Shown here: positions 36,253 to 46,912 of the stretch, piece by piece
How the letters are laid out: each line of letters starts with the position of its first letter
Numbering within the stretch: position 1 is the first letter of the stretch
Assembly (NCBI RefSeq): GCF_900105095.1
Contig: NZ_LT629743.1
Span: 3,093,501 to 3,157,500, forward strand
DNA length: 64,000 nt
Source of the DNA: Erythrobacter sp. HL-111
GTDB lineage: Bacteria; Pseudomonadota; Alphaproteobacteria; Sphingomonadales; Sphingomonadaceae
Reading direction: 5' to 3'
Position numbers and translations under genes: made by a program
The notes under the pieces: generated by a model
Database searches by the model: none
Seen by the model: the letters and a program-made list of their open reading frames with translations, nothing else
What the model was told of the DNA's origin: nothing

Positions 36253-36747
36253 GTGGCGGCTTTTTCGGGATATAACGGACAGGCCTTCTCGCCCGCCGGC
36301 GACAAGGGCCGGTTCGTCCTGCCGCCGACCTTCCGCAAGGCGGTGAAGGAAAGCTCCGGGGGCGCGCGCACGCTCTGCCTCGCGGTCCACGACAAGTATG
36401 ACTGCCTCGTCGGCTTCGGCCTCTCGCGCATCGAGGAGCTCCACCAGCAGCTCGAAAGGGAGGAGGAGCGCGCGATCCGCCTGGGACAGGGCGATTTCGA
36501 CCCCGACGTGCGCGCCCAGCAGCTTTTCGGCTTCGAACAGATCCCGTTCGACGATTCGGGCCGCTTCGTCATGCCCGAACACCTCAAGGACCTGGGCAAG
36601 ATCGGGGACGCGCTCTATTTCCACGGGGCGGGCAGGTTCTTCTTCGCCTGGAACCCGGACGAACTTGCGCGGATGGACGCGAGCTTCAAGGGCGCGCAGG
36701 CGACCTGCCGCGCGCTGATGGCCAAGGCGAGGGGAGGGGCGAAGTGA
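36253..36747 (+). CDS. mraZ: Transcriptional regulator MraZ
   Basis: First gene of the dcw cluster, a DNA-binding regulator made of two AbrB-like repeats. The 164-residue protein shows the first repeat as [14 protein letters not shown] (about residues 18-31) and the second as [22 protein letters not shown] (about 102-123). The start is GTG at 36253, giving [14 protein letters not shown]. MraZ normally represses its own operon. The stop overlaps rsmH as GTGA. Confidence 0.93.
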   Translation: MAAFSGYNGQAFSPAGDKGRFVLPPTFRKAVKESSGGARTLCLAVHDKYDCLVGFGLSRIEELHQQLEREEERAIRLGQGDFDPDVRAQQLFGFEQIPFDDSGRFVMPEHLKDLGKIGDALYFHGAGRFFFAWNPDELARMDASFKGAQATCRALMAKARGGAK

Positions 36748-37715
36748 ACCCGTCGCACGCCCCTGCCCACTTGCCCGTCCTGCTCGACGAAGTGGTCGCG
36801 GCCATCGGGCCCGCGCCCGGCATGACCATCGTCGATGCGACCTTCGGCGCGGGCGGCTATTCACGCGCGCTGCTGGAGGCGGGCGCGCGCGTCTTCGCCT
36901 TCGACCGCGACCCGCACGCGATCCGCGAAGGTGAGGCGATGGTCGCCCGTTACGCGGGCCAGCTGTCGCTCCACCCCCGGCGCTTTTCCGAAATGGCCGA
37001 CGAACTCGCCACGCTCGGCGTAGAAAAGGTCGACGCGGTCGTCATGGACATCGGCGTTTCCTCGATGCAGCTCGACCGGGCGGAGCGCGGCTTCGCCTTT
37101 TCCGCCGACGGGCCGCTCGACATGCGAATGGGAGGGGACGGGGAAAGCGCCGCCGATTTTCTCAACACTGCCGACGAAGCCGCAATCGCCGACGTGCTCT
37201 ATCACTATGGCGAGGAACGCCAGTCGCGCCGGGTCGCCCGCGCGATCGTCGCCGCCCGCCCGCTCGAGACGACCGGCGATCTCGCCCGCGTGGTGCGCCG
37301 CGCGCTCGGGCACAAGCCGCACGAGAAGAAGGACCCCGCGACCCGCACCTTCCAGGCGGTGCGGATCCACGTGAACGACGAACTGGGCGAACTGCGCGCC
37401 GGTCTTGCCGCGGCGGAAATCCTGCTGCGCGAGGGCGGGGTGCTCGCCGTGGTCAGCTTCCACAGCCTCGAGGACCGCATCGTCAAGCGCTTCCTGCGCG
37501 AGGCATCGGGCGCGGGCCGTGCGGTTTCGCGCCACCTGCCGGGCGAAATGCCCGGCGCCGCCCCGACCTTCGCCCGCCTGTCGAAGGCGATCCGCCCGGG
37601 CGAGGCGGAGTTGGAGGCGAACCCGCGCGCGCGCTCCGCGGTCCTGCGCCACGGCGCGCGGACCGCCGCGCCGGCGCGCGCGCCGGACCGTTCCAACCCG
37701 GGAGAAACGCCATGA
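36744..37715 (+). CDS. rsmH: 16S rRNA m4C1402 methyltransferase
   Basis: SAM-dependent enzyme (formerly MraW) that N4-methylates C1402 of 16S rRNA. The 323-residue protein has the motif [30 protein letters not shown] near residues 29-58, [33 protein letters not shown] around 95-127, and [18 protein letters not shown] near 237. The Pro/Arg-rich tail is not conserved. It starts with GTG overlapping mraZ and overlaps ftsL as ATGA-like spacing. Confidence 0.96.
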   Translation: MNPSHAPAHLPVLLDEVVAAIGPAPGMTIVDATFGAGGYSRALLEAGARVFAFDRDPHAIREGEAMVARYAGQLSLHPRRFSEMADELATLGVEKVDAVVMDIGVSSMQLDRAERGFAFSADGPLDMRMGGDGESAADFLNTADEAAIADVLYHYGEERQSRRVARAIVAARPLETTGDLARVVRRALGHKPHEKKDPATRTFQAVRIHVNDELGELRAGLAAAEILLREGGVLAVVSFHSLEDRIVKRFLREASGAGRAVSRHLPGEMPGAAPTFARLSKAIRPGEAELEANPRARSAVLRHGARTAAPARAPDRSNPGETP

Positions 37716-38287
37716 TCATGACCAATGCCCGGATGCGTTCGCTCGGCTGGGCCGCGGTGCTGGCGCTGTGCCTCGGCCTGTTCGTGCTGCTCAGCCTGCG
37801 CGTCCACGCGGTGAAGAGCGAGGTCCTGCTTGCCGAACGGGAGATCATCCGGCTGGAGCGCGAGACGCGCCGGCTCGAAACCGAGTTCCAGGCGCGCGCC
37901 AACCAGCGCCAGCTGGCCGAATGGAACCGGGTCGAATTCGGCTACGAAGCGCCGCGCGCCGACCAGTATCTCGAAGGGGAACGCCAGCTCGCGAGCCTCG
38001 GCGAACCGCGCGGGCCGGGTGCGCCCGCCCCGATCCGGGTCGCGCGGGGCGATTTCGCCGACGCCTCGCAGGCGGAAACGCCGGGGGACGACGGGGCGGA
38101 GCGGGCGATGGTCTCGCCGATCACGGGCAAGCCGGTCACGCTCGCTTCCGCGCGCAACGCGGCCGATGCCGCTGCCACAACCCGTTTCGCCGAGGCCTTC
38201 GGGGACTTCCTGATCGACGCTTCTCCGATCCGCCCGGCGCGCGCGCAGGCCGCGCGCGAGACAGAGCGCGCAGGGCGCCCCGAATGA
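37712..38287 (+). CDS. ftsL: Cell division protein FtsL-like
   Basis: A 191-residue bitopic protein in the ftsL position of the cluster. A short cytoplasmic start is followed by one helix (about residues 9-30, [21 protein letters not shown]), then a heptad-rich periplasmic coiled coil (about 34-75, [24 protein letters not shown]) as expected for FtsL, which joins FtsB and FtsQ. The long C-terminal half (about 80-191) is Ala/Pro/Glu-rich and absent from most FtsL. The call rests on topology and location because FtsL diverges strongly. Confidence 0.82.
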   Translation: MIMTNARMRSLGWAAVLALCLGLFVLLSLRVHAVKSEVLLAEREIIRLERETRRLETEFQARANQRQLAEWNRVEFGYEAPRADQYLEGERQLASLGEPRGPGAPAPIRVARGDFADASQAETPGDDGAERAMVSPITGKPVTLASARNAADAAATTRFAEAFGDFLIDASPIRPARAQAARETERAGRPE

Positions 38288-40224
38288 CCGCCGAGGCCTC
38301 CGGCTTCGGGCCCTTGTTCGCGCCCGGCATCATGCGGGAACGGACGGGCTCGTTTGCAGGGGGCGCCCAGCCGCAGCTGCCGCTCGGGTTCGACCGCGCC
38401 GCGCCCGGCGGCCGCGCGCGCCCCGCCGGACCGCCGCCCGCGCCCGCCGCACCGCCCGCCGCAGAGCCGGCGCGTTCACCCGCCCCGTCGCCCGCTCCAC
38501 CGCCGGGCGCGCGCCCGCCGCTGCCGACCGCGCGCGGCCAGCTCATCAGCCTGCGCCGCCAATGGCTGCTCACGGCGCGCGCGCGGCTGCTTTTCGTCGC
38601 CTTCGTGTTCGTGCTGGTCGCGTGCGTCGCGCTGCTGCGCCTCGCTGCGCTCGGGCTCGAGGGGGACGGCCCGCGCCGCACCAGTCTCGATGCGGCATTG
38701 CTGCCCGATCGCGGCGAGATCACCGACCGCAACGGCATCCCGCTGGCGCGCGCGTTCGAGGCCTATGCCCTGTGGTTCAACCCCGCGGCAATGGACGATG
38801 GCGGCGCGCCGCTGGTGCGCCCGCCCGCCGAGGTCGCAGCGGGGCTCGCGGCGATCTTCCCCGACCTCGACGCCGAGCGCACCACGCGCCTCCTTGCCAG
38901 CGGCAGGCCCGCCTATCTCCGGCGCCGCATCCTGCCCGAAGAGGCCAACCGCGTGTTCGACCTCGGCGAAGTCGCGCTGGAAACCCCGCGCGAACCCGAC
39001 CGGCACTATCCGCAGGGCAAGCTCGCCGCGCACGTGCTGGGCTACGTGGTCGAGGAGGAGGACGGGCGGCTCGGCGGGCGCGTGGGGATGGAGCAGGTGC
39101 TCGACGCGCGGCTCGCCGATCCTGCCCTGCGCGGCCTGCCCGCCGCGCTCTCGATCGATTTGCGGGTGCAGGGCGCGCTCGAGGACGAACTGCGTTCGGG
39201 GATGCTCGCGACCGATGCGATCGGGGCGGCGGGCGTGGTGCTGGACGTCGACACGGGCGAGGTCATGGCGCTGGCCTCGCTGCCCGATTTCGATCCCAAC
39301 CGGATCGCGAAGGGCGACGTGCCCAACATGCTCAACCGGGTGACCAACCAGGTTTCCGAACTGGGTTCGACCTTCAAGCCGCTGACCATTGCCGCCGCGA
39401 TCGATGCGGGCGTCGTGCGCGACCTGTCGCGCGACTGGGACGCGCGGCCCGTGGAGATCGGGAGCCGGCGGCTGGCGGATTACACCGACAAGGGCGATGC
39501 GCTCAACATCCCCGAAGCGCTGGCCTATTCGTCGAACACGGTGACGATGCGGGTCGCCGACCAGCTCGGCCCGGAGCGGATGCGGCGGATGCTGATGGAC
39601 CTCAAGATGCATGAGCGCCCGACGATCGAACTGCCCGCGCGCGCGCTGCCGTTCTGGCCGAACGGCGAATGGAGCCGGATCCGGACGATGACGGTCGGCT
39701 ACGGCCACGGCATCGCGGTGACGCCGCTGCATCTCGCGGGCGCCTATGCCGCGATGGTGAACGGCGGGCTGTGGCGTCCGCCGACGCTGCACCGGCTCGA
39801 GGCGGGCGAGGTGCCGCGCGGCAAGCGGGTGTTCAAGGCCTCGACCTCGGCCCGGATGCGCCAGCTGCTGCGGATGATCGCGCTCTACGGCACCGGGCGC
39901 AGCGCCGATGCCAAGGGCTACCGCGTCGGCGGCAAGACCGGTTCGGCGGAAAAGAACGCGGGCGGGCGCTACGTCAAGAACAAGCTCATGAGCACCTTCG
40001 CCGCGGCCTTCCCGATGGACCGGCCGCGCTTTGTCGTCGTGGTGGTGCTGGACGAACCGCGCGGGACCATCGCCAGCTCCTTCCAGCGCACCGCGGCGTG
40101 GAACGCGGCGCCGATCGTGGGCCGGCTGGTTCCGCGGATCGGCCCGATGCTGGGGGTGCGGCCCGACGACAACCGCGACGTCGACATCTCCGACCTGCGC
40201 TACCTGATGGAGAAGGACAAGTGA
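38284..40224 (+). CDS. ftsI: Peptidoglycan transpeptidase FtsI (PBP3)
   Basis: Monofunctional class B penicillin-binding protein that crosslinks septal wall with FtsW. At 646 residues it carries an unusually long Pro/Ala-rich cytoplasmic N-terminus (about 1-90), one transmembrane helix (about 100-122), the PBP dimer domain from about 145, and the transpeptidase with STFK (Ser362), SSN near 416 and KTG (Lys551). The ATG at 38284 overlaps the ftsL stop (ATGA). The tail YLMEKDK ends just at the murE GTG. Confidence 0.96.
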   Translation: MTAEASGFGPLFAPGIMRERTGSFAGGAQPQLPLGFDRAAPGGRARPAGPPPAPAAPPAAEPARSPAPSPAPPPGARPPLPTARGQLISLRRQWLLTARARLLFVAFVFVLVACVALLRLAALGLEGDGPRRTSLDAALLPDRGEITDRNGIPLARAFEAYALWFNPAAMDDGGAPLVRPPAEVAAGLAAIFPDLDAERTTRLLASGRPAYLRRRILPEEANRVFDLGEVALETPREPDRHYPQGKLAAHVLGYVVEEEDGRLGGRVGMEQVLDARLADPALRGLPAALSIDLRVQGALEDELRSGMLATDAIGAAGVVLDVDTGEVMALASLPDFDPNRIAKGDVPNMLNRVTNQVSELGSTFKPLTIAAAIDAGVVRDLSRDWDARPVEIGSRRLADYTDKGDALNIPEALAYSSNTVTMRVADQLGPERMRRMLMDLKMHERPTIELPARALPFWPNGEWSRIRTMTVGYGHGIAVTPLHLAGAYAAMVNGGLWRPPTLHRLEAGEVPRGKRVFKASTSARMRQLLRMIALYGTGRSADAKGYRVGGKTGSAEKNAGGRYVKNKLMSTFAAAFPMDRPRFVVVVVLDEPRGTIASSFQRTAAWNAAPIVGRLVPRIGPMLGVRPDDNRDVDISDLRYLMEKDK

Positions 40225-41726
40225 GGCTTGCGGCGCTGTTCCAAGCGGCCGGGGTGGAGCCGCGCGGCGACTGGACGGACGCGGCCGTGAGCGGCTTCGC
40301 GATCGATCACCGCAAGGTCGCCCCCGGCACGGTCTTCGGCGCCTTCCGGGGCGAGCGCTTCAACGCCGAGGACGTCATTCCCGAGGCGATCGCGGCGGGC
40401 GCAATCGCGGTCGTCGCCGCGCCGCACGCGCGGGTCGAGGGCGCGGCGCATGTCGCGAGCGAGCAGCCGCGCCGCACCTTCGCGCAGCTTGCCGCCCGCT
40501 TCTTCGCGCCGTTCCCCGAAACGCTCGTCGCGGTGACGGGGACCAACGGCAAGACTTCCTGCGTCGAGATGACCCGCCAGATCTGGCGCATCTGCGGCCA
40601 CCGCGCGGCGAGCATCGGGACGCTGGGGGTGACCACGCCCGACGAAAGCGTCTCGACCGGGCTGACGACGCCCGACATCGTCACCTTCCTCGCGAACCTC
40701 GCGGGCCTGGCGCGCGAGGGCGTCACCCACGTCGCCTACGAGGCATCGAGCCACGGCCTCGCGCAGTATCGCAGCGAAGGCCCGCCGGTCGCGGCTTCGG
40801 CCTTCACCAATTTCAGCCGGGACCATCTCGACTATCACGGCACGATGGAGGCCTATTTCGAGGCCAAGATGCGGCTCTTCGCCGAGGTCGCCCCGCCCGG
40901 CAGCCCGGCGGTGATCCATGACGACGGGCACGATGCGGTCTGGATCCCGCAGGCGATCGAGCGGGCGAGGGCGTGCGGGCTCGACGTGCGGACGGTCGGC
41001 GAGAAAGGCGATTTCCTGACCCTGGTGAGGCGCGAGCCGACCCAGCTCGGCCAGTTCCTGATGGTGCGCCACGCGGATACGGACTGGAAATTCGAGCTTC
41101 CGCTGATCGGCGCATACCAGGCCGCCAATGCCCTCGTCGCGGCGGGGCTCGCGCTTTCGACCGGGCTCGCGCCGATCGACGCGCTCGGCGCGCTCGCCCG
41201 GCTCCAGCCGGTGCGCGGGCGGCTCGAACGCGCCGCGATCGCTGCCGTGGGCGCGCCGGTCTATGTCGACTATGCCCACACGCCCGACGCGCTCGAAGCA
41301 GCCATCGCCGCGCTGCGCGATCACGTGGCGGGCGGCAGGCTCACCGTCGTCTTCGGAGCGGGCGGCGACCGCGATCCCGGCAAGCGCGCAGCCATGGGCG
41401 AGGTCGCAGCGCGCGGGGCCGAGCGGGTGATCGTCACCGACGACAACCCGCGCGGCGAGGACCCGGGCGCGATCCGCGCCGCCATCCTCGAAGGCGCGCG
41501 CGCCGCAGGGAGCGCGGCGGACATCGTCGAGGTCGCCGGACGGCGCGAGGCCATCGCCGAGGCGATCGCGGGCGCGGGCGAACACGACATCATCCTCGTG
41601 GCGGGGAAAGGCCACGAGCAGGGGCAGATTATCGGGTCGGGAGAGGCTATGCGGGTGTTACCGTTCGACGATGTGGAAGTGGCACGCGAATGCGCGGCCG
41701 AACGTAACCGGGATACGGGTCGATGA
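40221..41726 (+). CDS. murE: UDP-MurNAc-tripeptide ligase (meso-diaminopimelate-adding)
   Basis: Adds meso-diaminopimelate to UDP-MurNAc-Ala-Glu. The 501-residue protein has the ATP loop VTGTNGKTS (about residues 103-111), and DNPRGED around residue 406 is the specificity signature for diaminopimelate rather than lysine. The GTG at 40221 overlaps ftsI as GTGA. The stop overlaps the murF ATG (ATGA). Confidence 0.96.
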   Translation: MRLAALFQAAGVEPRGDWTDAAVSGFAIDHRKVAPGTVFGAFRGERFNAEDVIPEAIAAGAIAVVAAPHARVEGAAHVASEQPRRTFAQLAARFFAPFPETLVAVTGTNGKTSCVEMTRQIWRICGHRAASIGTLGVTTPDESVSTGLTTPDIVTFLANLAGLAREGVTHVAYEASSHGLAQYRSEGPPVAASAFTNFSRDHLDYHGTMEAYFEAKMRLFAEVAPPGSPAVIHDDGHDAVWIPQAIERARACGLDVRTVGEKGDFLTLVRREPTQLGQFLMVRHADTDWKFELPLIGAYQAANALVAAGLALSTGLAPIDALGALARLQPVRGRLERAAIAAVGAPVYVDYAHTPDALEAAIAALRDHVAGGRLTVVFGAGGDRDPGKRAAMGEVAARGAERVIVTDDNPRGEDPGAIRAAILEGARAAGSAADIVEVAGRREAIAEAIAGAGEHDIILVAGKGHEQGQIIGSGEAMRVLPFDDVEVARECAAERNRDTGR

Positions 41727-43189
41727 CGCGACGCACCTCAGCGCTCCTCAGGAGCTGGCCGCTCACGGCGCGCGACGCGCTGCCGCTTGCCCTGTGGGAT
41801 GCGGCCGGGATCGCGGCAGCCACCGGCGGAACGGCGAGCCACGCCTTCGAGGCTTCGGGCATCGAGACGGATTCGCGCGACGTGCGCCCCGGCGACGTGT
41901 TCGTGGCGCTGAAGGGCGAAAGCATGGACGGGCACCGCTTCGTCGAACAGGCCTTCGAGCGCGGCGCGGTCGCGGCGATCGTCGATCGCCCTGTCGATTT
42001 CCCCCATGTCCTCGTCGAGGACACGACCAAGGCGCTCCACGCGCTCGCCCATGCCGCGCGCGACCGTTCGGGCGCGGTGCGGATCGGCATCACCGGGTCG
42101 GTCGGAAAGACCGGCATGAAGGAGGCGATCTTCGCCTGTCTCGACCGGGCGAGCCGGGGTGCGGCGCATCGTTCGGTGCGCAGCTACAACAACCATGTCG
42201 GGGTGCCGCTGTCGCTCGCGCGGATGCCCGCTCGGGCGCGCTACGGCGTGTTCGAGATGGGGATGAACCACGCCGGCGAAATCGCGCCGCTGTCGGCCCA
42301 TGTCCGCCCGCACGTCGCGCTCATCACCACCATCGCGCCCGCGCATATCGAGAACCTCGGCAGCATGGAGGCGATCGCGGACGAGAAGGCGCAGATCTTC
42401 ACCGGGCTGATGCCGGGCGGGACCGCGATCATTCCCGCCGACAGCGAATGGGCGCCGCGCCTCGTCGGCCACGCCCGGCGGCTCGGCCACCGCATCGTCA
42501 CCTTCGGGCGCAGCGAGGGTGCCGACGTGCGCCTGCTCGACGCGATTCCCTCCGCCAATGGCGGCTCGCTCGTCACCGCCGACCTCGGCCGGGCGGAGCG
42601 ACTGTGCTTCTCGGTCGCGGAGCCGGGCGAACACTGGATCGCCAATGCGCTCGGCGTGATGGCGGCGGTGCGCGCGGCCGGGGGCGACCTCGGCGCGGCG
42701 GGGCTCGCGCTCGCCGAAATGGGCGGATTGAAGGGCCGCGGGGCGCGTTTCCAGCTCGAGGTGCCCGGCGGGAAGGCGCTGCTGATCGACGAAAGCTACA
42801 ACGCCAACCCCGCCTCCATGCGCGCCACGCTGCGCGCACTCGGTCAGACCCCGGCGCACCGCCGGGTGGCCGTGCTCGGCAGCATGAAGGAACTGGGCGA
42901 TTTTTCCGCGGGCTTTCACGCCCAGCTCGCCGAGCCGTTGATCGAGGCAGGGATCGACCACGCGATCCTCGTCGGCGACGAGATGCGCGCGCTGGCCGCC
43001 GAACTGGGGAAAGGCAGCGCCAATTCGCTTGGATTCGTGCCCGGTTTCGAGCATTGCGAAACGCCCGCCGAGGCGATCCAGGCGCTCGGACGATATGGTC
43101 TCACCCATGGCGATGCGGTTCTGGTGAAGGGCTCGAATTCGGTCGGGCTCGGCGGGCTGGTATCACACTTCACGGATGGCGCGGGCTAG
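41723..43189 (+). CDS. murF: UDP-MurNAc-tripeptide--D-alanyl-D-alanine ligase
   Basis: Completes the pentapeptide precursor by adding D-Ala-D-Ala. In 488 residues, the typical Mur ligase core starts with GIETDSRDVRPGDVFVALKGESMDGHRF, the ATP loop GITGSVGKTGMKE is at about residues 118-130, and the MurF-specific LIDESYNANPASMRATLRAL lies near 356-375. The start overlaps murE by ATGA. mraY follows after 21 bp. Confidence 0.95.
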   Translation: MTRRTSALLRSWPLTARDALPLALWDAAGIAAATGGTASHAFEASGIETDSRDVRPGDVFVALKGESMDGHRFVEQAFERGAVAAIVDRPVDFPHVLVEDTTKALHALAHAARDRSGAVRIGITGSVGKTGMKEAIFACLDRASRGAAHRSVRSYNNHVGVPLSLARMPARARYGVFEMGMNHAGEIAPLSAHVRPHVALITTIAPAHIENLGSMEAIADEKAQIFTGLMPGGTAIIPADSEWAPRLVGHARRLGHRIVTFGRSEGADVRLLDAIPSANGGSLVTADLGRAERLCFSVAEPGEHWIANALGVMAAVRAAGGDLGAAGLALAEMGGLKGRGARFQLEVPGGKALLIDESYNANPASMRATLRALGQTPAHRRVAVLGSMKELGDFSAGFHAQLAEPLIEAGIDHAILVGDEMRALAAELGKGSANSLGFVPGFEHCETPAEAIQALGRYGLTHGDAVLVKGSNSVGLGGLVSHFTDGAG

Positions 43190-43210
43190 GCACGCGCCGG
43201 GGACGAGTTC

Positions 43211-44281
43211 ATGCTCTATCTTCTCGCGGAATTTCTGGGTTTCGAAGGCGCGCTCAACCTCGTGCGCTACCAGACCTTCCGCTTCGGGGCGACGCTGATC
43301 ACGGCGCTCGTGATCGGCCTCATCATCGGGCCGCGCTTCATCAACATGCTGCGCGTGCGGCAGGGCAAGGGCCAGCCGATCCGGCTCGACGGGCCGCAGA
43401 CCCACCTCGCCAAGCGCGGCACGCCGACGATGGGCGGGCTGATGATCCTCGTCGCGCTGACGCCCGCGCTGATCCTGTGGATGGACCTTTCCAGCCCCTT
43501 CGTCTGGGCCTGCCTCGCGGTCACGCTCGGGTTCGGGCTGATCGGCTTCCTCGACGACTATGCCAAGGTGTCCAAGGCCAGCCACGCGGGCGTTTCGGGG
43601 CGGGTGCGGCTGCTGATGGAATTCGCGGTCGCGGGCGTCGCGAGCTACATCATCGTCAGCCAGATCAGCACCAATCTCTACGTCCCCTTCTTCTCCGAGG
43701 TCGAGATCCCGCTGGGGCCGGCCTATTACGTCTTCGCCGCCTTCGTCATGGTCGGCGCGGGCAATGCGGTGAACCTCACCGACGGACTGGACGGGCTGGC
43801 GATCATGCCGGTGATCATCGCGGCGGGGACCTTCGCGCTGATCGCCTATCTCGTCGGGCGGGTCGATTTCAGCGAGTACCTCGGCATCCCGCACGTGCCG
43901 GGCGCGGGCGAACTGGCGGTGTTCTGCGCGGCGATCATGGGGGCCGGGCTCGCCTTCCTGTGGTTCAACGCGCCGCCCGCCGCCGTGTTCATGGGCGATA
44001 CGGGGAGCCTCGCGCTCGGCGGCGCGCTCGGGGCGATCGCGGTCGCGGCGCATCACGAGGTCGTGCTCGCGATCGTCGGGGGGCTGTTCGTGCTCGAAGC
44101 CGTGTCGGTCATCATCCAGGTCTTCTGGTTCAAGCGCACCGGCAGGCGCGTCTTCCGCATGGCGCCGATCCATCACCATTTCGAACAGCTGGGCTGGAGC
44201 GAGAGCAAGGTCGTGATCCGGTTCTGGATCATCGCCATCGTGCTCGCGCTGATGGGCCTTGCCACGCTCAAGCTGAGATAG
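43211..44281 (+). CDS. mraY: Phospho-MurNAc-pentapeptide transferase
   Basis: Polytopic membrane enzyme that attaches the pentapeptide precursor to undecaprenyl phosphate, giving lipid I. The 356-residue protein has ten predicted helices with the conserved [12 protein letters not shown] (about residues 78-89), GFLDDYAKV (catalytic Asp pair, about 115-123), [13 protein letters not shown] (about 188-200) and [11 protein letters not shown] (about 315-325). All four are family landmarks. murD follows 10 bp downstream. Confidence 0.97.
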   Translation: MLYLLAEFLGFEGALNLVRYQTFRFGATLITALVIGLIIGPRFINMLRVRQGKGQPIRLDGPQTHLAKRGTPTMGGLMILVALTPALILWMDLSSPFVWACLAVTLGFGLIGFLDDYAKVSKASHAGVSGRVRLLMEFAVAGVASYIIVSQISTNLYVPFFSEVEIPLGPAYYVFAAFVMVGAGNAVNLTDGLDGLAIMPVIIAAGTFALIAYLVGRVDFSEYLGIPHVPGAGELAVFCAAIMGAGLAFLWFNAPPAAVFMGDTGSLALGGALGAIAVAAHHEVVLAIVGGLFVLEAVSVIIQVFWFKRTGRRVFRMAPIHHHFEQLGWSESKVVIRFWIIAIVLALMGLATLKLR

Positions 44282-44291
44282 GGCGGACGGC

Positions 44292-45686
44292 GTGATCACC
44301 TCCTCCGCCTTTGCCGGGAAACGCTACGCGGTGCTCGGCCTCGCGCGGTCGGGCGCGGCGAGCGTGCGCGCGCTGCTCGCGAGCGGGGCCGAAGTGATCG
44401 CGTGGGACCGCGACGACGACAAGCGCTCCGCGTTCGAGGGGCGCTGCGACCTCGCCGATCCCCTTGCCCTCGACCTCACCGGGTTCGACGGGATCGTGGT
44501 CTCTCCCGGGGTGCCGCTCAACACCCACCCGATCGCGCCCCATGCGGCGCGATACGGCGTGCCGGTGATCGGCGACGTCGAATTGTTCGCGCTCGCCCGG
44601 CGCGATCTTCTGGACCACCGCGTCGTCGGCATCACCGGGACCAACGGCAAGTCGACCGTCACCGCGCTCACCCATCACATCCTCGCCATGGCGGGCTTTC
44701 CCGCGGCGATGGGCGGCAATATCGGCGAGCCGATCATGTCGCGCGAACCGCTCGCCCCGAACGAGACGGGGGTCGGGGTCTACGTGCTCGAACTGTCGAG
44801 CTTCCAGATCGACCTCACCTTCAGCCTCGATCCCGAGGTCGCGGCCCTCACCAACATCACCCCCGACCATCTCGACCGCTACGCCGATTACCCCGCCTAT
44901 GCTGCCGCGAAGGAGCGCCTGTTCGAAATGCAGTCGGCCCGCCACCTCGCCGTGTTCGGGACCGACGAAGGCCCGGCCGGAGCGATCCGGGCGCGGCAGG
45001 CGGAGCGACGGGGGGAGGGGCGGGCGGTGCTTGCCGATCTCGCGCGCTTCGCACATCTCCAGCACGAATGGCCCGCGCTGCAGGGGCCGCACAATCTCCA
45101 GAACGTCGCGGTCGCGGTGGCGCTTGCCGAGGAACTGGGCGTGACCGAGCCGCAATGGCGCCACGCCCTGCCGCGCTTTCGCGGGCTCCCGCACCGGATG
45201 GAGCGGACCTGCGAGAAGGACGGGATCGTGTGGATCAACGATTCCAAGGCGACCAACCCGGCATCCGCCGCGCCCGCGCTCGCCGCCTTCCCGCCCGATC
45301 CTTCGATCAACCGGGGCGCCGCGCGCATCCACTGGATCGTCGGCGGGCTCGCCAAGGAGAACGGGCTCGCCGAATGCGAGGCGCATCTTCCCAACATCGC
45401 CGCGGCCTACACCGTGGGCGAGGCGGGGCCGCGTTTCGCCGACCTGCTCGAGGCCCGCGGGCTGCGCGTCGAACGCTGCGAACTGATCGCCGAGGCGGTG
45501 AGCCGGGCGGGCGCGGCGGTGCGACCGGGCGAGGTGGTGCTGCTTTCCCCTGCCTGCGCGAGCTATGACCAGTTCCGCGACTACGAAAAGCGCGGCGAAC
45601 ATTTCCGCAACCTCGCCCGGGTGATCTCCGGCTGCGCGGATTGCCCGCCCGGCTCCTTCGCGGGCGGGGCCGGGGCCGGGGCATGA
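44292..45686 (+). CDS. murD: UDP-MurNAc-L-alanine--D-glutamate ligase
   Basis: Adds D-glutamate to UDP-MurNAc-Ala. The 464-residue protein begins RYAVLGLARSGAASVRALL as in MurD, has the ATP loop VGITGTNGKSTVTAL near residue 113-127, and WINDSKATNPASAAPALAAF around 312. The GTG start at 44292 is 10 bp past mraY. The stop overlaps ftsW (ATGA). Confidence 0.95.
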   Translation: MITSSAFAGKRYAVLGLARSGAASVRALLASGAEVIAWDRDDDKRSAFEGRCDLADPLALDLTGFDGIVVSPGVPLNTHPIAPHAARYGVPVIGDVELFALARRDLLDHRVVGITGTNGKSTVTALTHHILAMAGFPAAMGGNIGEPIMSREPLAPNETGVGVYVLELSSFQIDLTFSLDPEVAALTNITPDHLDRYADYPAYAAAKERLFEMQSARHLAVFGTDEGPAGAIRARQAERRGEGRAVLADLARFAHLQHEWPALQGPHNLQNVAVAVALAEELGVTEPQWRHALPRFRGLPHRMERTCEKDGIVWINDSKATNPASAAPALAAFPPDPSINRGAARIHWIVGGLAKENGLAECEAHLPNIAAAYTVGEAGPRFADLLEARGLRVERCELIAEAVSRAGAAVRPGEVVLLSPACASYDQFRDYEKRGEHFRNLARVISGCADCPPGSFAGGAGAGA

Positions 45687-46912
45687 CCGGGCCGACCGCC
45701 CTTCCCGCATCGCGCCGGAGCGCGGGCGCCCTGCCGCCCGCGCTGGTGCGGCGCGGCTGGCGCGAGGAGGTGCGGATCTGGTGGCGCGAGGTCGACCGCT
45801 GGCTGCTCGGCCTCATCCTGCTGCTGATGGGTTTCGGCACGCTCGCCGTCGCCGCCGCCTCCCCCGCGAGCGCGGAGCAGCTTTCGACCGCGCAGACGAT
45901 CCTCGACCCCTTCCTGTTCCTGAAACGCCACCTGCTGTTCCAGCTGCTCGGCCTCGCGCTGATGATCGGCCTGTCCTTCTTCGCCCGCGACGATGCGCGG
46001 CGTCTCGGGATCCTTGCCTTTGCCGTCATGCTCGTCCTACTCGTCCTCGTGCCCTTCTTCGGGGTCGAGAAGAACGGTTCGCGGCGCTGGCTCGAAATCG
46101 GCATGAGCCTCCAGCCGAGCGAGTTCCTCAAGCCCGGCTTCGCGGTCGTCCTCGCGTGGATCCTGTCGTGGCGGCTGCGCGATCCGCACCTGCCCGTGCT
46201 CGCCTTCGCGAGCGCGCTGCTCGCCCTCATCGGCGGGCTGTTGATGCTGCAGCCCAATCTCGGCGAAACGATCCTGTTCGCCGGGATCTGGTTCGTGATG
46301 GTGCTGCTGGCGGGCGTTTCGGCAAGGCGCATCGCCGGGGTCGCCGTGCTCGGGCTCGCCGGTCTGGTGCTGACCTATTTCCTCTATGGCAATGCGAAGA
46401 ACCGGATCGATTCCTTTTTCGGCGGCGGGACCGCCTACGACCAGGTCGACCTCGCCTTCCGCACGCTGACGAACGGCGGGTGGACGGGGACCGGGCTGTG
46501 GCTCGGCACCCGCAAGAACAGCCTGCCCGAGGCGCACACCGATTACATCTTCTCGGTCATCGGGGAGGAATTCGGCCTCGCCGTCTGCGCGCTGGTGGTG
46601 GCGCTCTACTGCGGGATCGTGCTACGCGCGCTGATGCGGCTGGTGGAGGAGGAGGACCTGTTCGCCCTGCTCGCGGGGGCAGGGCTGATCGCGCAGGTCG
46701 GCGGGCAGGCCCTGATGAACGTGCTCGTCAACCTCCAGCTCTTCCCGTCCAAGGGCGCGACCCTGCCGCTCGTCAGCTATGGCGGGTCATCGACGCTGGC
46801 GGTGTGCTTCGCGCTCGGGCTATTGTTGGCGATCACGCGGCGCAATCCCTTCCTCCGGCGGGAGGGCGGCGGGCTGCGCCACCTATTCGAGCGCAAGGAG
46901 GAGCGCGCATGA
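45683..46912 (+). CDS. ftsW: Lipid II polymerase FtsW (SEDS family)
   Basis: Septal glycosyltransferase partner of FtsI. The 409-residue protein has an N-terminal cytoplasmic stretch (about 1-45) and roughly ten helices. The SEDS signatures include NGSRRWLEIG...LQPSEFLKPGFA near 127-149 and PSKGATLPLVSYGGSSTLA near 355-373. Start at ATG 45683 overlapping murD (ATGA); the frame is open upstream but the extra residues are Gly/Arg junk. Confidence 0.95.
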   Translation: MTGPTALPASRRSAGALPPALVRRGWREEVRIWWREVDRWLLGLILLLMGFGTLAVAAASPASAEQLSTAQTILDPFLFLKRHLLFQLLGLALMIGLSFFARDDARRLGILAFAVMLVLLVLVPFFGVEKNGSRRWLEIGMSLQPSEFLKPGFAVVLAWILSWRLRDPHLPVLAFASALLALIGGLLMLQPNLGETILFAGIWFVMVLLAGVSARRIAGVAVLGLAGLVLTYFLYGNAKNRIDSFFGGGTAYDQVDLAFRTLTNGGWTGTGLWLGTRKNSLPEAHTDYIFSVIGEEFGLAVCALVVALYCGIVLRALMRLVEEEDLFALLAGAGLIAQVGGQALMNVLVNLQLFPSKGATLPLVSYGGSSTLAVCFALGLLLAITRRNPFLRREGGGLRHLFERKEERA

